This document shows, in pieces, positions 17,444-25,089 of a stretch of DNA of 64,000 bases; positions within the stretch are counted from its first letter, which is position 1; each line of letters begins with the position of its first letter. A program made the position numbers and the translations under genes. Location of the stretch: contig NZ_KB375270.1 in assembly GCF_000314735.2 (NCBI RefSeq), forward strand, positions 1,798,001 through 1,862,000, in the 5' to 3' direction. Below the pieces are notes generated by a model that searched no databases, was not told the DNA's origin, and saw nothing but the letters and a program-made list of their open reading frames with translations. This stretch comes from Afipia felis ATCC 53690. GTDB taxonomy: Bacteria; Pseudomonadota; Alphaproteobacteria; Rhizobiales; Xanthobacteraceae.

Positions 17444-17761
17444 TTAATGGTGCGCGCCGTTCCGAAGGGGTGATATCATCGAATGATAATGATTGAGTAC
17501 GAACAGCCGGACTGCTGAGGACAAATTTCCACCACGCCTGCGCTGGCCATCGATCTCGCTGGCCAGTGCGGACAACGTCATCCCGTGCATTGACGAGATG
17601 TCCTTCATGCCTGTCCAGAACGCCTCTTCTACGCTGATATCGGTCTGGTGACGGGAGATAACGACGAAGCATTTAACAATAGGAGACTTCGTCGAGGCTT
17701 TTCGTCCTCCCCCTGATCGGCGATCGATACCCAGCATCCAACAACAGAGATTTGACACCAA
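17444..17761 (-). CDS. ribbon-helix-helix (RHH_4) domain protein
   Basis: The C-terminal 70 residues match the RHH_4 family: a short strand (RHQTDISVEEAFWTGMKDIS), helix 2 (GMTLSALASEID) and NLSSAVRLFVLNHY at the end. Small alphaproteobacterial proteins of this family are about 75-100 residues, so the real start may be at an internal ATG (17737) or alternative codon rather than 17761. RHH proteins bind DNA as dimers through the N-terminal strand; the target is unknown. On the same strand as the 82-aa gene upstream. Confidence 0.7.
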   Translation of the reverse strand: MVSNLCCWMLGIDRRSGGGRKASTKSPIVKCFVVISRHQTDISVEEAFWTGMKDISSMHGMTLSALASEIDGQRRRGGNLSSAVRLFVLNHYHSMISPLRNGAHH

Positions 17762-17779
17762 TAAATTTCGTATCGCTCC

Positions 17780-18028
17780 CTAAGTGGCATTCTGCTCATA
17801 ATCCGCGATAGCCGCGCGCACAACATCATCCATAATCGAAGCTGGCCAAATTCCAGCGTGGATGCCGAGCAATTGCAAAATTTGATACGGCTCCAACCGC
17901 CCAGAAACAGGGCATGGCTCTTGAGCAGCGATGGCCTTCGCCGTCGTGTCGAGTATGTCATCGCTGATATAGGTATTCCGCAAAATCCCCGTCCTGCTTG
18001 CGTATAGAAATCGAGTTAAGCGGCTCAT
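17780..18028 (-). CDS. hypothetical protein, 82 aa
   Basis: Begins MSRLTRFLYASRTGIL; soluble, with GRLEPYQILQLLGIHAG and MDDVVRAAIADYEQN near the end. GAGGAG lies only 2 bases before the ATG, tighter than usual but the best signal here. No family recognised. Upstream of the RHH gene by 18 bases, so the two could be one operon. Confidence 0.45.
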   Translation of the reverse strand: MSRLTRFLYASRTGILRNTYISDDILDTTAKAIAAQEPCPVSGRLEPYQILQLLGIHAGIWPASIMDDVVRAAIADYEQNAT

Positions 18029-18511
18029 GACTCCTCGCGGAGATTCACAAAGCCGCTGCAGTTCGAGGCAAGGAAGCCTTTCCGATGCCTTTCAAGTCAG
18101 TACGATCTCTTAATCAGCAATTGTGGGAAGAATGAGCCACCACCGATCCGTGTTCGCTTGGCCGTTCCGCACTCATAACACCAATGATCGCCAAGCAACG
18201 GTTAGTTGGGATGATGCCACACGCGAGGCGCGCAATCTCACGTACAATACCCAGCCAACTTCGTTTCAATTGACCGCTGGCATCGCTTTGGCTTGATGAT
18301 TATTCTATGCAAGAGGTGATTGGGACAACTATTCGATTCTACGCCTGATTTGGCACATGCGAAGCTTCAAGCCAACTCCGGCCCGTTGCCACGAAGTCGA
18401 GGTTATCGCAAACCTCCTGCAGCCGTTTCCTGGCAATGAAGAACTAGCACCGGCTGTCCATCTTCTGTCATTAGACAGGCTATGAACGCCCGCTTTACAC
18501 CAGAAGCAGAC
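18029..18511. other. intergenic, no well-supported gene
   Basis: A 54-codon plus-strand frame from ATG at 18132 to TGA at 18294-18296 (MSHHRSVFAWPFRTHN...) follows GGGAAG, but has no recognisable features and is left uncalled. Nothing else of note; marks the boundary between the small-gene region and the peptide-synthetase locus. Confidence 0.35.
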
Positions 18512-18631
18512 TTACTTCTTAATAATGGAGCCCTTCACAAAAGTAGACCCACAAACCGCACACTTATCAGCAGCATTTCCTGCAAGCGTATCATAAGGCC
18601 CTTGCTTCCAGATACAGGCATAAGACACCAT
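18512..18631 (-). CDS. 39-aa CxxC protein downstream of panD
   Basis: ATG at 18631, TAA at 18512-18514. Product MVSYACIWKQGPYDTLAGNA then ADKCAVCGSTFVKG and a Lys-rich end. One CxxC knuckle and a third Cys could bind zinc or iron. It starts 17 bases after the panD stop on the same strand, so it would be co-transcribed. No strong ribosome site; coupling to panD translation would be needed. Unknown function. Confidence 0.4.
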   Translation of the reverse strand: MVSYACIWKQGPYDTLAGNAADKCAVCGSTFVKGSIIKK

Positions 18632-18648
18632 TAGAGCGGTCGATCAGG

Positions 18649-19044
18649 TCAGACGCGCTCATGCGTCAACGACGCGGCCGCTGGCGGCAACGTCGAGTTA
18701 ACTCGCCGATTCCTTTCGTCGACGAGAACAATCGAAGGCTTAAATGTGCGAGCTTCATCACTATCGAAGTTAGCGTAGGCAACGATAATGACCTTGTCTC
18801 CAGTCAACGCCAAACGCGCAGCAGCTCCATTAAGGCCGATGACTCCCGAACCCGCCGGAGCCTCAATCACGTAAGTGGAGAATCTGGCGCCAGTATCGAT
18901 ATTGTAAATATCAACTCTCTCATTGATGAAGAATCTAGCAGCCTCGATCAGATTGCGATCAATTGAAATCGACCCCTCATAATGCAAATCCGCCTCGGTA
19001 ACCTGCGCACGGTGAATCTTGCCTTTCATCAAAGTTACTTGCAT
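18649..19044 (-). CDS. panD: aspartate 1-decarboxylase, 131 aa
   Basis: Makes beta-alanine and CO2 from L-aspartate in the cytosol. Typical pyruvoyl-enzyme precursor: [20 protein letters not shown] with self-cleavage between Gly and Ser of YEGS (about residues 24-25), then [31 protein letters not shown] and [10 protein letters not shown]. Start at 19044 (MQVTLMKGK) is fixed by GAGGAGG 9 bases upstream; a longer frame to 19266 is unsupported. Normally panD serves pantothenate synthesis beside panBC. Here it sits with an Sfp-type transferase and two NRPS genes, one with a beta-alanine-type pocket, so it likely supplies precursor to the peptide assembly line. Last residues (LTHERV) differ from housekeeping PanD. 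Confidence 0.92.
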   Translation of the reverse strand: MQVTLMKGKIHRAQVTEADLHYEGSISIDRNLIEAARFFINERVDIYNIDTGARFSTYVIEAPAGSGVIGLNGAAARLALTGDKVIIVAYANFDSDEARTFKPSIVLVDERNRRVNSTLPPAAASLTHERV

Positions 19045-19114
19045 TTGAGCGCCTCCTCTGTAACTGTAACGTAATTTACTAAGCTTCGCGGCAGATGCAC
19101 AATGCGCTCGGCGC

Positions 19115-19978
19115 TTACTGCAGACGACGCACATTCCCAAGATCAAAAAATTTAAGGTCCGCGGGCGCCCCGTCATAGACCAGCGCAACGGGATACTCAT
19201 TACTGACCATAAAGCTGCTGATTCGCCACGATGCATGAACCCCTCTGAGAAAGCACGCCGGATCACCCGGCTCCAAATTCACATCGAAACTATCGAGGGC
19301 GATTTGCAAGCCGCGCCCACCTGCCTTGACGTAAGCCTCTTTGCGGGTCCAGCAGAGAAAAAAACCTTCACGTCGATTCCCTCGCGGAAGCTTGGCCAGC
19401 GATTGCATCTCACCAACTGAAAAATAATGCTGCGCGATGTCGTCGTATTCGACATCAAAGCGAACTCTCTCAACGTCCACCCCAATATTTCGATTTTGGC
19501 CGAAGGCGAAAACCGCAACATCCTGCGAATGGGACACGTTGAAACTCAACATCTCTCCGGCCGATTCAGCCGTGAGTGCCGGCTTCCCCTCCGGTCCCAG
19601 CAAAAACATCAGATCTTTAGGCCGTGCCTGAAGATATCGCGCCAGAAGTATCCTCAACGTTCCGCGAGTCGTTACGAATTTGTTTCGATCGCGATCAAGC
19701 CGGAAGCGCGCTGCGCGTTCGTTCTCGTCTTCGCTCAGATACGAATGGAGTAACGATTGGGTGCCTGCATCGGCAACCAAATGGCTCTGCCAAACGTGAA
19801 TCTCATCCTCCCACAACGGAGGATGAGACTGCGGACTCTCCCACACAACTGAATCGAGCAAAGCGCCATCTCCTAAACTCTCAACCATGCTATGCGATCC
19901 GAAATTCGCATCGATGATGAATTTGATCGTCGACCATAGTGTGGCAATCGCCTCTCCATCGCGGATCAGCGATGCCAC
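19115..19978 (-). CDS. 4'-phosphopantetheinyl transferase, Sfp type
   Basis: Moves phosphopantetheine from CoA to the Ser of carrier domains. Sfp-type signature is complete: [38 protein letters not shown] with the metal-binding Asp/Glu, and [19 protein letters not shown] with the second acidic residue. Homology starts at about residue 45, so the true start may be ATG 19888 (MVESLGDG) instead of the GTG at 19978; neither has a good ribosome site. Upstream of panD by 70 bases on the same strand. It should activate the two carrier domains encoded at 20.6-23.1 and 25.1-28.4 kb. Confidence 0.9.
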   Translation of the reverse strand: MASLIRDGEAIATLWSTIKFIIDANFGSHSMVESLGDGALLDSVVWESPQSHPPLWEDEIHVWQSHLVADAGTQSLLHSYLSEDENERAARFRLDRDRNKFVTTRGTLRILLARYLQARPKDLMFLLGPEGKPALTAESAGEMLSFNVSHSQDVAVFAFGQNRNIGVDVERVRFDVEYDDIAQHYFSVGEMQSLAKLPRGNRREGFFLCWTRKEAYVKAGGRGLQIALDSFDVNLEPGDPACFLRGVHASWRISSFMVSNEYPVALVYDGAPADLKFFDLGNVRRLQ

Positions 19979-20110
19979 TATTCCGGATCATCGATAGTCG
20001 ATTGAACCCTGATGACAGTCGGGCATTGCAACGAACGCCGTGCAGGGCAACCGGCGAGTTGCGGAGTTGCGCGTTCTGCACGTCGTGAACCACTTGGCCA
20101 ACTGGTGTGG

Positions 20111-20548
20111 TCAGCGGCGGAACAGCTTTCGGAAAAGGCCGAGCCGACTATCTGCGTCCATGGATGCGGAGCTCTCAAGCGCACCAAACTCCTCATATCC
20201 ATGCTTCTTGTAAAATCCAGAAGCCTGAAACGCATAAGAAGTCAGCCAGACCCCTATGCATCCTTGCTCTCGCGCCGCGCTTTCGATCGCCGCAAGAAGG
20301 CGGGAACCGAGGCCCTGACGACGGCCAGATTCGGCCACATACAGCAGTTCAACGAACAACCACCCATAAAGGATAGATCCCCAAACACCGCTGGATGCCT
20401 CACCAGTATCAGGGTCTCTTACGATGATGGCGATATTTCGATAGCCACTTTGCCCACCACGAGCGGTGTTATCGCGAACCAAGGAGCGCAACAGCGCTTC
20501 ATGATCACGAGTATCAGGTGACCAGTCGACGAATAGCTCGTGTTCCAT
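20111..20548 (-). CDS. GNAT-family N-acetyltransferase, 145 aa
   Basis: Complete GNAT fold: VELLYVAESGRRQGLGSRLL is motif A with the R-R-x-x-G-L-G acetyl-CoA pyrophosphate loop, followed by IESAAREQGCIGVWLTSYAF and the end motif QASGFYKKHGYEEFG. ATG at 20548 lies in the first bases opposite the NRPS gene. It acetylates an amine using acetyl-CoA; substrate unknown. Divergent from the C-T-TE gene and upstream of the PPTase and panD on the same strand, so it may be part of the biosynthetic set (tailoring or self-protection). Confidence 0.8.
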   Translation of the reverse strand: MEHELFVDWSPDTRDHEALLRSLVRDNTARGGQSGYRNIAIIVRDPDTGEASSGVWGSILYGWLFVELLYVAESGRRQGLGSRLLAAIESAAREQGCIGVWLTSYAFQASGFYKKHGYEEFGALESSASMDADSRLGLFRKLFRR

Positions 20549-20619
20549 GCTCTAGCCCACATTATCGATGCGAGCGGCTACCTGGAGACATTTTTGCGGC
20601 TCAAGAATGTCAAATTTCT

Positions 20620-23112
20620 ATGAGACCTACTAAAGCCTTGCAAGAAGGGGGACTCATTCGCTTGTCTCAAAAGCATCCCGGTATCGCAGCTTCTTTGGCG
20701 ACGGACGATACGACGGAACCGCTACTCAACTCCGAACCCGCATCAGCGTCACAGCGTCGGACATGGTTCATGGAGCTTATCGCTCCGGGTGTTCCGCAGC
20801 ATCACCTGCCGTTCGCGCTTGAGGTTTTCGGAAAGCTTGATCTTGCGGCACTCCAGCTCAGCCTGGATTTTATTGTCGAGCGGCACGAGGCTCTCAGGAC
20901 GCTATTCGTCGACGACAACGGAACACTACGTCAAGTTATTGGCGATCTTCGTCCTAAAGTCATGCTTGTCGATGCGCCATCCGGTCCCACACCCGACTTG
21001 AAGACGATTCTTCGCGAGCAGGTTGCCGCTCCGTTTGATCTTAGCCGTGGCCCCCTGGTTCGTCTGGCTGTCGTCACGCGCGCGCCGGGCGTCCATATTC
21101 TGGTGTTCGTCCTGCATCATATCATTGCCGACAATCTCTCACTTGGTCTGTTCGTGCGTGAGATAGCACAGGCTTATACATCATTTGATGCTCGCAATCT
21201 TCCTGAACTTACACCACTGCCTTGGCAATACGCTGACTTCGCAATAGCCGAAGCACAGTGGCTAACCACTCGTACATTTCACGCCCGCTTGCAGGATTAT
21301 ACGAATAAACTCAGCACGAAATTGGCGCAGCTGGACTTCGGCACAAGACGAGCCGTCCGCTCGGGGCAGATGGGGGCGAGTAATCTCCTGCCTGTTGACG
21401 CTGCAACGCTAGACCGTCTCAGGGAGGTCGCGCAAGAAACCGGAGTCACCTTGTTTACCGTATTGCTCGCAGCGCTCCAAACAGTGCTTGCGCCCTACGC
21501 GAATGGGCCTGACTTCGTCATCACCGTGCCCGTGGCCGGCCGTGGCAGCGATGGAGCTGAGGGCATCATTGGCCCGTTTGCCAACGCGATCGCACTGAAG
21601 GCCAGCGCTCACACCGCTCAGACCATCGCCGAACTTGTGGCCGATGTCGGGCACCAACTCGTGGATGCCCTCGAGTATGAAAACGTGCCCTGGGATGCGC
21701 TTGTGCGTGCCACCAATCCATCGCGCTCTCGTGATGCGGCTCCGCTCAGCCAGGTGATGTTTTCCTCGGTCGCAGTGCCCAGCCTATTCCAGCGCTTTGG
21801 ACGCCTGCCTTGCCGGCCAACATGGGTCCCCTCGCCCGCCCCAACGTCCGATCTTTTTGTCACTGCTTCCGAGACACCCGATGGTCTCTTGTGGATCGGT
21901 TTTGACAGCCGGCCGGGCAAGGTGCCACCTCGCACCGTCTCCCGTATCTCGAATGCGCTACGAATCGCGCTCGATCAAATTGCTTATGGGAATATCAACA
22001 CGATTGAAGCTTATCCGAGAAGGGGCACAAGCAATGCCCGCTCGTCGCACGATCCCAAGGCCGTTGGAGTTATTACCAGCCCAGCCCCCCGTCTTGTTCG
22101 CAAGGCCTCAACAGCGTCGTCGGAGCATCGTGAGGCCTTAGAGAAAGTCATCGCGGAGCTATGGCTGCAATTCCTCGGTTCTCCACCAGCCCACATGCGT
22201 GAGGATTTCTTTGACGCCGGCGGCGATTCGCTCATGGCTGTGCGGCTGATGTCCGCGCTATCGCGCCGCCTGGACCGGAAGTTGCCGGTGGCGCTGTTCT
22301 TCGAGAACCCGACGGCGAACGGACTGGTGAACGGCCTTACGGAAAGTCGTTCTAAGAACGAACCAGACCATGCCGTTACCAAGATCACCGAAGGGAGCGA
22401 TGGACGACTGCTGTTCATGTGCAGTGCGCAGCGCAACAGCATCCAGATGGCAAAAGCACTCGGGCCGGGGCCGACGGTCTACAAGCTGGACGTTTACAAC
22501 CTTCAGGAACAGCGGCTGCTCGCGGACCTACCCATGTTCGATAGCATTGAAGCTATCGCCAAAGAATTTCTGTCCAGGATAAGGGCCGTTCAACCCAAAG
22601 GTCCTTACCTGCTGGCAGGCGGATGCGAGGGCGGCATCGTGGCTTTCGAAATGGCGCTGCAGTTACAGCAAGCAGGCGAAGAGATTGCACTTCTTGGGCA
22701 ACTCGACACGCCCGTTCGCGGCTTCTTTGAATCGAAAGCCGTCCTGCGCCCTGTCCGAATTGTCAAACGATCGTTCGAAGTTTGGTATCGCCGGACGTTT
22801 AGACCGAATGCACAAGGATATGAATGGCACCTACGCATTTGGGGAGGAATCTGGCCTGCTGTGCGCGCGTATTACCCTGGGCACTTGTTCGATGGTAACG
22901 TTCACCTCTTCAGGGCTGCCCGAACTTTTGGCATGGCCGATGTCGCCTCGAACTGGGATAGCCGGATCAGCGGTCAGGTCGTGATATACGATGTGCCCGG
23001 TGGCCATCACGACTGGATGGAATATTCGCAGAGCGCCGCCACTGTCCGCGCCGCCTTGGACGAGATCGTACCCCCTGCTTCAACAGTCGCGAGGAAACAA
23101 CTCGTTGTCTGA
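20620..23112 (+). CDS. NRPS, C-T-TE (no adenylation domain), 830 aa
   Basis: Condensation domain at about 35-470 with LVFVLHHIIADN: the HHxxxDG motif ends Asn instead of Gly. Thiolation domain at about 505-575 with DFFDAGGDSLMAV, Ser 537 being the phosphopantetheine site. Thioesterase at about 590-825 with nucleophile motif GGCEGG: Cys 669 takes the place of the usual Ser; Asp 696 (GQLDTP) and His 796/797 (GGHHDW) complete the triad. There is no A domain, so the carrier must be loaded in trans. Start at 20620 (MRPTKALQ) is the first ATG before the domain; GTG at 20518 is possible. It overlaps the exporter permease gene (8 bases). It likely adds the last unit and releases the product. Confidence 0.88.
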   Translation: MRPTKALQEGGLIRLSQKHPGIAASLATDDTTEPLLNSEPASASQRRTWFMELIAPGVPQHHLPFALEVFGKLDLAALQLSLDFIVERHEALRTLFVDDNGTLRQVIGDLRPKVMLVDAPSGPTPDLKTILREQVAAPFDLSRGPLVRLAVVTRAPGVHILVFVLHHIIADNLSLGLFVREIAQAYTSFDARNLPELTPLPWQYADFAIAEAQWLTTRTFHARLQDYTNKLSTKLAQLDFGTRRAVRSGQMGASNLLPVDAATLDRLREVAQETGVTLFTVLLAALQTVLAPYANGPDFVITVPVAGRGSDGAEGIIGPFANAIALKASAHTAQTIAELVADVGHQLVDALEYENVPWDALVRATNPSRSRDAAPLSQVMFSSVAVPSLFQRFGRLPCRPTWVPSPAPTSDLFVTASETPDGLLWIGFDSRPGKVPPRTVSRISNALRIALDQIAYGNINTIEAYPRRGTSNARSSHDPKAVGVITSPAPRLVRKASTASSEHREALEKVIAELWLQFLGSPPAHMREDFFDAGGDSLMAVRLMSALSRRLDRKLPVALFFENPTANGLVNGLTESRSKNEPDHAVTKITEGSDGRLLFMCSAQRNSIQMAKALGPGPTVYKLDVYNLQEQRLLADLPMFDSIEAIAKEFLSRIRAVQPKGPYLLAGGCEGGIVAFEMALQLQQAGEEIALLGQLDTPVRGFFESKAVLRPVRIVKRSFEVWYRRTFRPNAQGYEWHLRIWGGIWPAVRAYYPGHLFDGNVHLFRAARTFGMADVASNWDSRISGQVVIYDVPGGHHDWMEYSQSAATVRAALDEIVPPASTVARKQLVV

Positions 23113-23941
23113 ACGAACTGTCACCATCATTCGGAGCACAGTGCCTGCCCTAAGTCGTGTATCCGGCGGGCTCCGTGAACTTATGGCGTATCGCGAGCTC
23201 CTCAGATACATGACGATCAACCGACTGCGGGTGCGTTATCAGAACAGTTGGCTTGGCTGGGCGTGGGCGATCCTGCAGCCTCTCGCATTTCTGGGATTTC
23301 TGACCGTAGTCGGTTCTGCAATCGGCGGCCATTCGAACTCGGGTATTCCCTATCCGCTCTTCATTCTCGCCAGTCTCTCGCCATGGACATTCTTTGCAAC
23401 TTCACTGAGTACAGCTGCTGCGGGTGTGCTGAGTAGCAGAGCACTCCTCGCCAAGGTATACTTCCCCCGCGAGGTCATACCGCTGTCTTACGTCTTTGCT
23501 GCGCTTGCCGACCTCATCATCGCAACCGCCCTGACGATGGCAGCCCTCGTCTATAGCGGACATAGCATTCCGGCGACCGTGATCGAGCTGCTGCCCATTT
23601 CCCTCATTCTGGTTATCTATGCAGCGGCCTTTTCGTTAATGCTCTCGATTGCGCAAATCGGATTCCGCGATATCGCGATCGGACTGCCTCTGCTGCTGCA
23701 AGGAATGCTATTCACAACACCTGTGCTGTATCCTTTGGCTGCCGTTCCAGCGCAGTGGCGAGCAATCTACGAACTCAATCCTCTGGCGCTTCTAGTCGAG
23801 GCCTTCCGGGGCGCACTGATCGGCAAGCAAACCATCAGCGTCGAACAGCTTATTTACGCGTCCGCTATTGGATTGGTTCTGTTCGGCATCGCATATTTCA
23901 TATTCAAGACGGCCGAGCCGAACATGGTCGACGAAATTTAG
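23105..23941 (+). CDS. ABC-2 type (Wzm-like) export permease, 278 aa
   Basis: Six membrane spans with the ABC-2 family's LGWAWAILQPLAFLGFLTVV near residue 45, FPREVIPLSYVFAALADLII and LFTTPVLYPLAAVPAQWRAI, ELNPLALLVEAFRGALIG. These match Wzm-type permeases that export O-antigen or other undecaprenyl-linked glycans and polyol phosphates. Start TTG at 23105 is chosen for the AGGAA 9 bases upstream and because it overlaps the NRPS stop by 8 bases (translational coupling). The next gene, its ATPase, starts 2 bases after the stop. Works in the inner membrane. Confidence 0.88.
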   Translation: MSERTVTIIRSTVPALSRVSGGLRELMAYRELLRYMTINRLRVRYQNSWLGWAWAILQPLAFLGFLTVVGSAIGGHSNSGIPYPLFILASLSPWTFFATSLSTAAAGVLSSRALLAKVYFPREVIPLSYVFAALADLIIATALTMAALVYSGHSIPATVIELLPISLILVIYAAAFSLMLSIAQIGFRDIAIGLPLLLQGMLFTTPVLYPLAAVPAQWRAIYELNPLALLVEAFRGALIGKQTISVEQLIYASAIGLVLFGIAYFIFKTAEPNMVDEI

Positions 23942-23943
23942 CC

Positions 23944-25083
23944 ATGGCTCCCGTCGATATCGCCGTCCGTAATGTGTCGAAGTCCTATCGCGCTCAACGC
24001 GACGGCAGGCGCAGCATACTCGGGTCGACAAAACGCATTCAGGCCCTGAAAGAGATCAGCTTCAACGTTCAGCGTGGCGAAGCGCTGGGCATTGTCGGGC
24101 CGAATGGCTCCGGCAAGACGACGTTGATCAAGTTGCTAGCCCGCATCACTTCTCCTGACAGTGGCGATATTACCATCTCTGGTCGGCTCATGTCACTCGT
24201 GGAGGTCGGAGCGGGCTTTCACCCTGAACTCAGCGGCCGTGAGAATATTTTCTTGAACGCGGCGATCTTCGGAGTGTCGGTCGCCGAGGTGCACGAGCGC
24301 TTCGAGCGCATATTGGAATTCTCAGGCCTCGCCAACTTTATCGATGCCCCGATCAAAACCTATTCATCGGGCATGTTCGTCAGGTTGGGATTCGCGATTG
24401 CCTCGCAGCTTGACGCAGACATCCTTCTGCTCGACGAAGTGCTGGCTGTTGGCGATCTGGCTTTCCAGGCCCGCTGTATCGATCGGATCGAGGAAATCCG
24501 GCGTTCGGGGCAAACGATACTTCTTGTTTCGCACGATCTCGCAGCGGTTGAGAGGCTCTGCGACAGAGTTCTTCTGCTCACCTCAGGTGAGATGGCTGGC
24601 GAAGGCAGCCCGCGCGACATGATCGAAAAATATCAAATCAGCGCGACCAAGCGCATTCCAGATTCAAATTTGAATTTCGAGAATGGCGGCATCACCCTGC
24701 GTGGTGTCAGCTTCATTTGCCATGATGGCGCCCAGCCCAGAACTGGGGCCCCGCTGACTGTTCGCGTCGGCTATGAGTCCGATATATCCATTGACGACGT
24801 CGTCTTCACCGTCAGCTTCATCTGGCCTAGTGGTTATATCTGTACCGAGTTGGTATCGCCCTCTACGACACTCGCCGCAGGACAGGGGTATGTCGTTTTC
24901 GACTGTCCTATCCTCGCTATTCAGCGCGGGCTATACACAATCGATCTCACAGTCACGACCGTCTCCGGAAACGTTCTGGCCAAGCGCATACGCGCGGCGC
25001 CATTCCGTGTAGATCCCGGCCTTATCGTGCAAGGCGATTTCTACATGACGCACAGCGCAAGGCTTGAACGGGACAAAATCTAA
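23944..25083 (+). CDS. ABC transporter ATPase (Wzt-like) with C-terminal substrate-binding domain
   Basis: 379 residues. Nucleotide-binding domain at about 1-230: Walker A GPNGSGKTT, TYSSGMFVRLGFAIA as signature, Walker B ILLLDEVLAVGD, switch His in LLVSHDL. Residues about 250-375 form an extra beta-rich domain (GGITLRGVSFICHDG, IDDVVFTVSFIWPSGYICTE, CPILAIQRGLYTIDL), the arrangement of Wzt C-terminal domains that recognise the cap of a glycan. ATG at 23944, 2 bases after the permease stop. Converges with the C-A-T NRPS gene, whose stop lies 6 bases away. With the permease it should export the product, perhaps as a lipid- or glycan-linked form. Confidence 0.88.
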   Translation: MAPVDIAVRNVSKSYRAQRDGRRSILGSTKRIQALKEISFNVQRGEALGIVGPNGSGKTTLIKLLARITSPDSGDITISGRLMSLVEVGAGFHPELSGRENIFLNAAIFGVSVAEVHERFERILEFSGLANFIDAPIKTYSSGMFVRLGFAIASQLDADILLLDEVLAVGDLAFQARCIDRIEEIRRSGQTILLVSHDLAAVERLCDRVLLLTSGEMAGEGSPRDMIEKYQISATKRIPDSNLNFENGGITLRGVSFICHDGAQPRTGAPLTVRVGYESDISIDDVVFTVSFIWPSGYICTELVSPSTTLAAGQGYVVFDCPILAIQRGLYTIDLTVTTVSGNVLAKRIRAAPFRVDPGLIVQGDFYMTHSARLERDKI

Positions 25084-25089
25084 ATCGCC

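Noticed and set aside
19801..19828. Perfect 11-bp inverted repeat TCTCATCCTCC/GGAGGATGAGA
   Set aside because: Lies inside the PPTase coding region and encodes conserved-looking residues; probably chance, though an RNA hairpin is possible.
23755..23943. N-terminal extension of the Wzt-like ATPase
   Set aside because: It would overlap the permease end by 187 bases and is Arg/Gly-rich; ATG 23944 just after the permease stop is natural.
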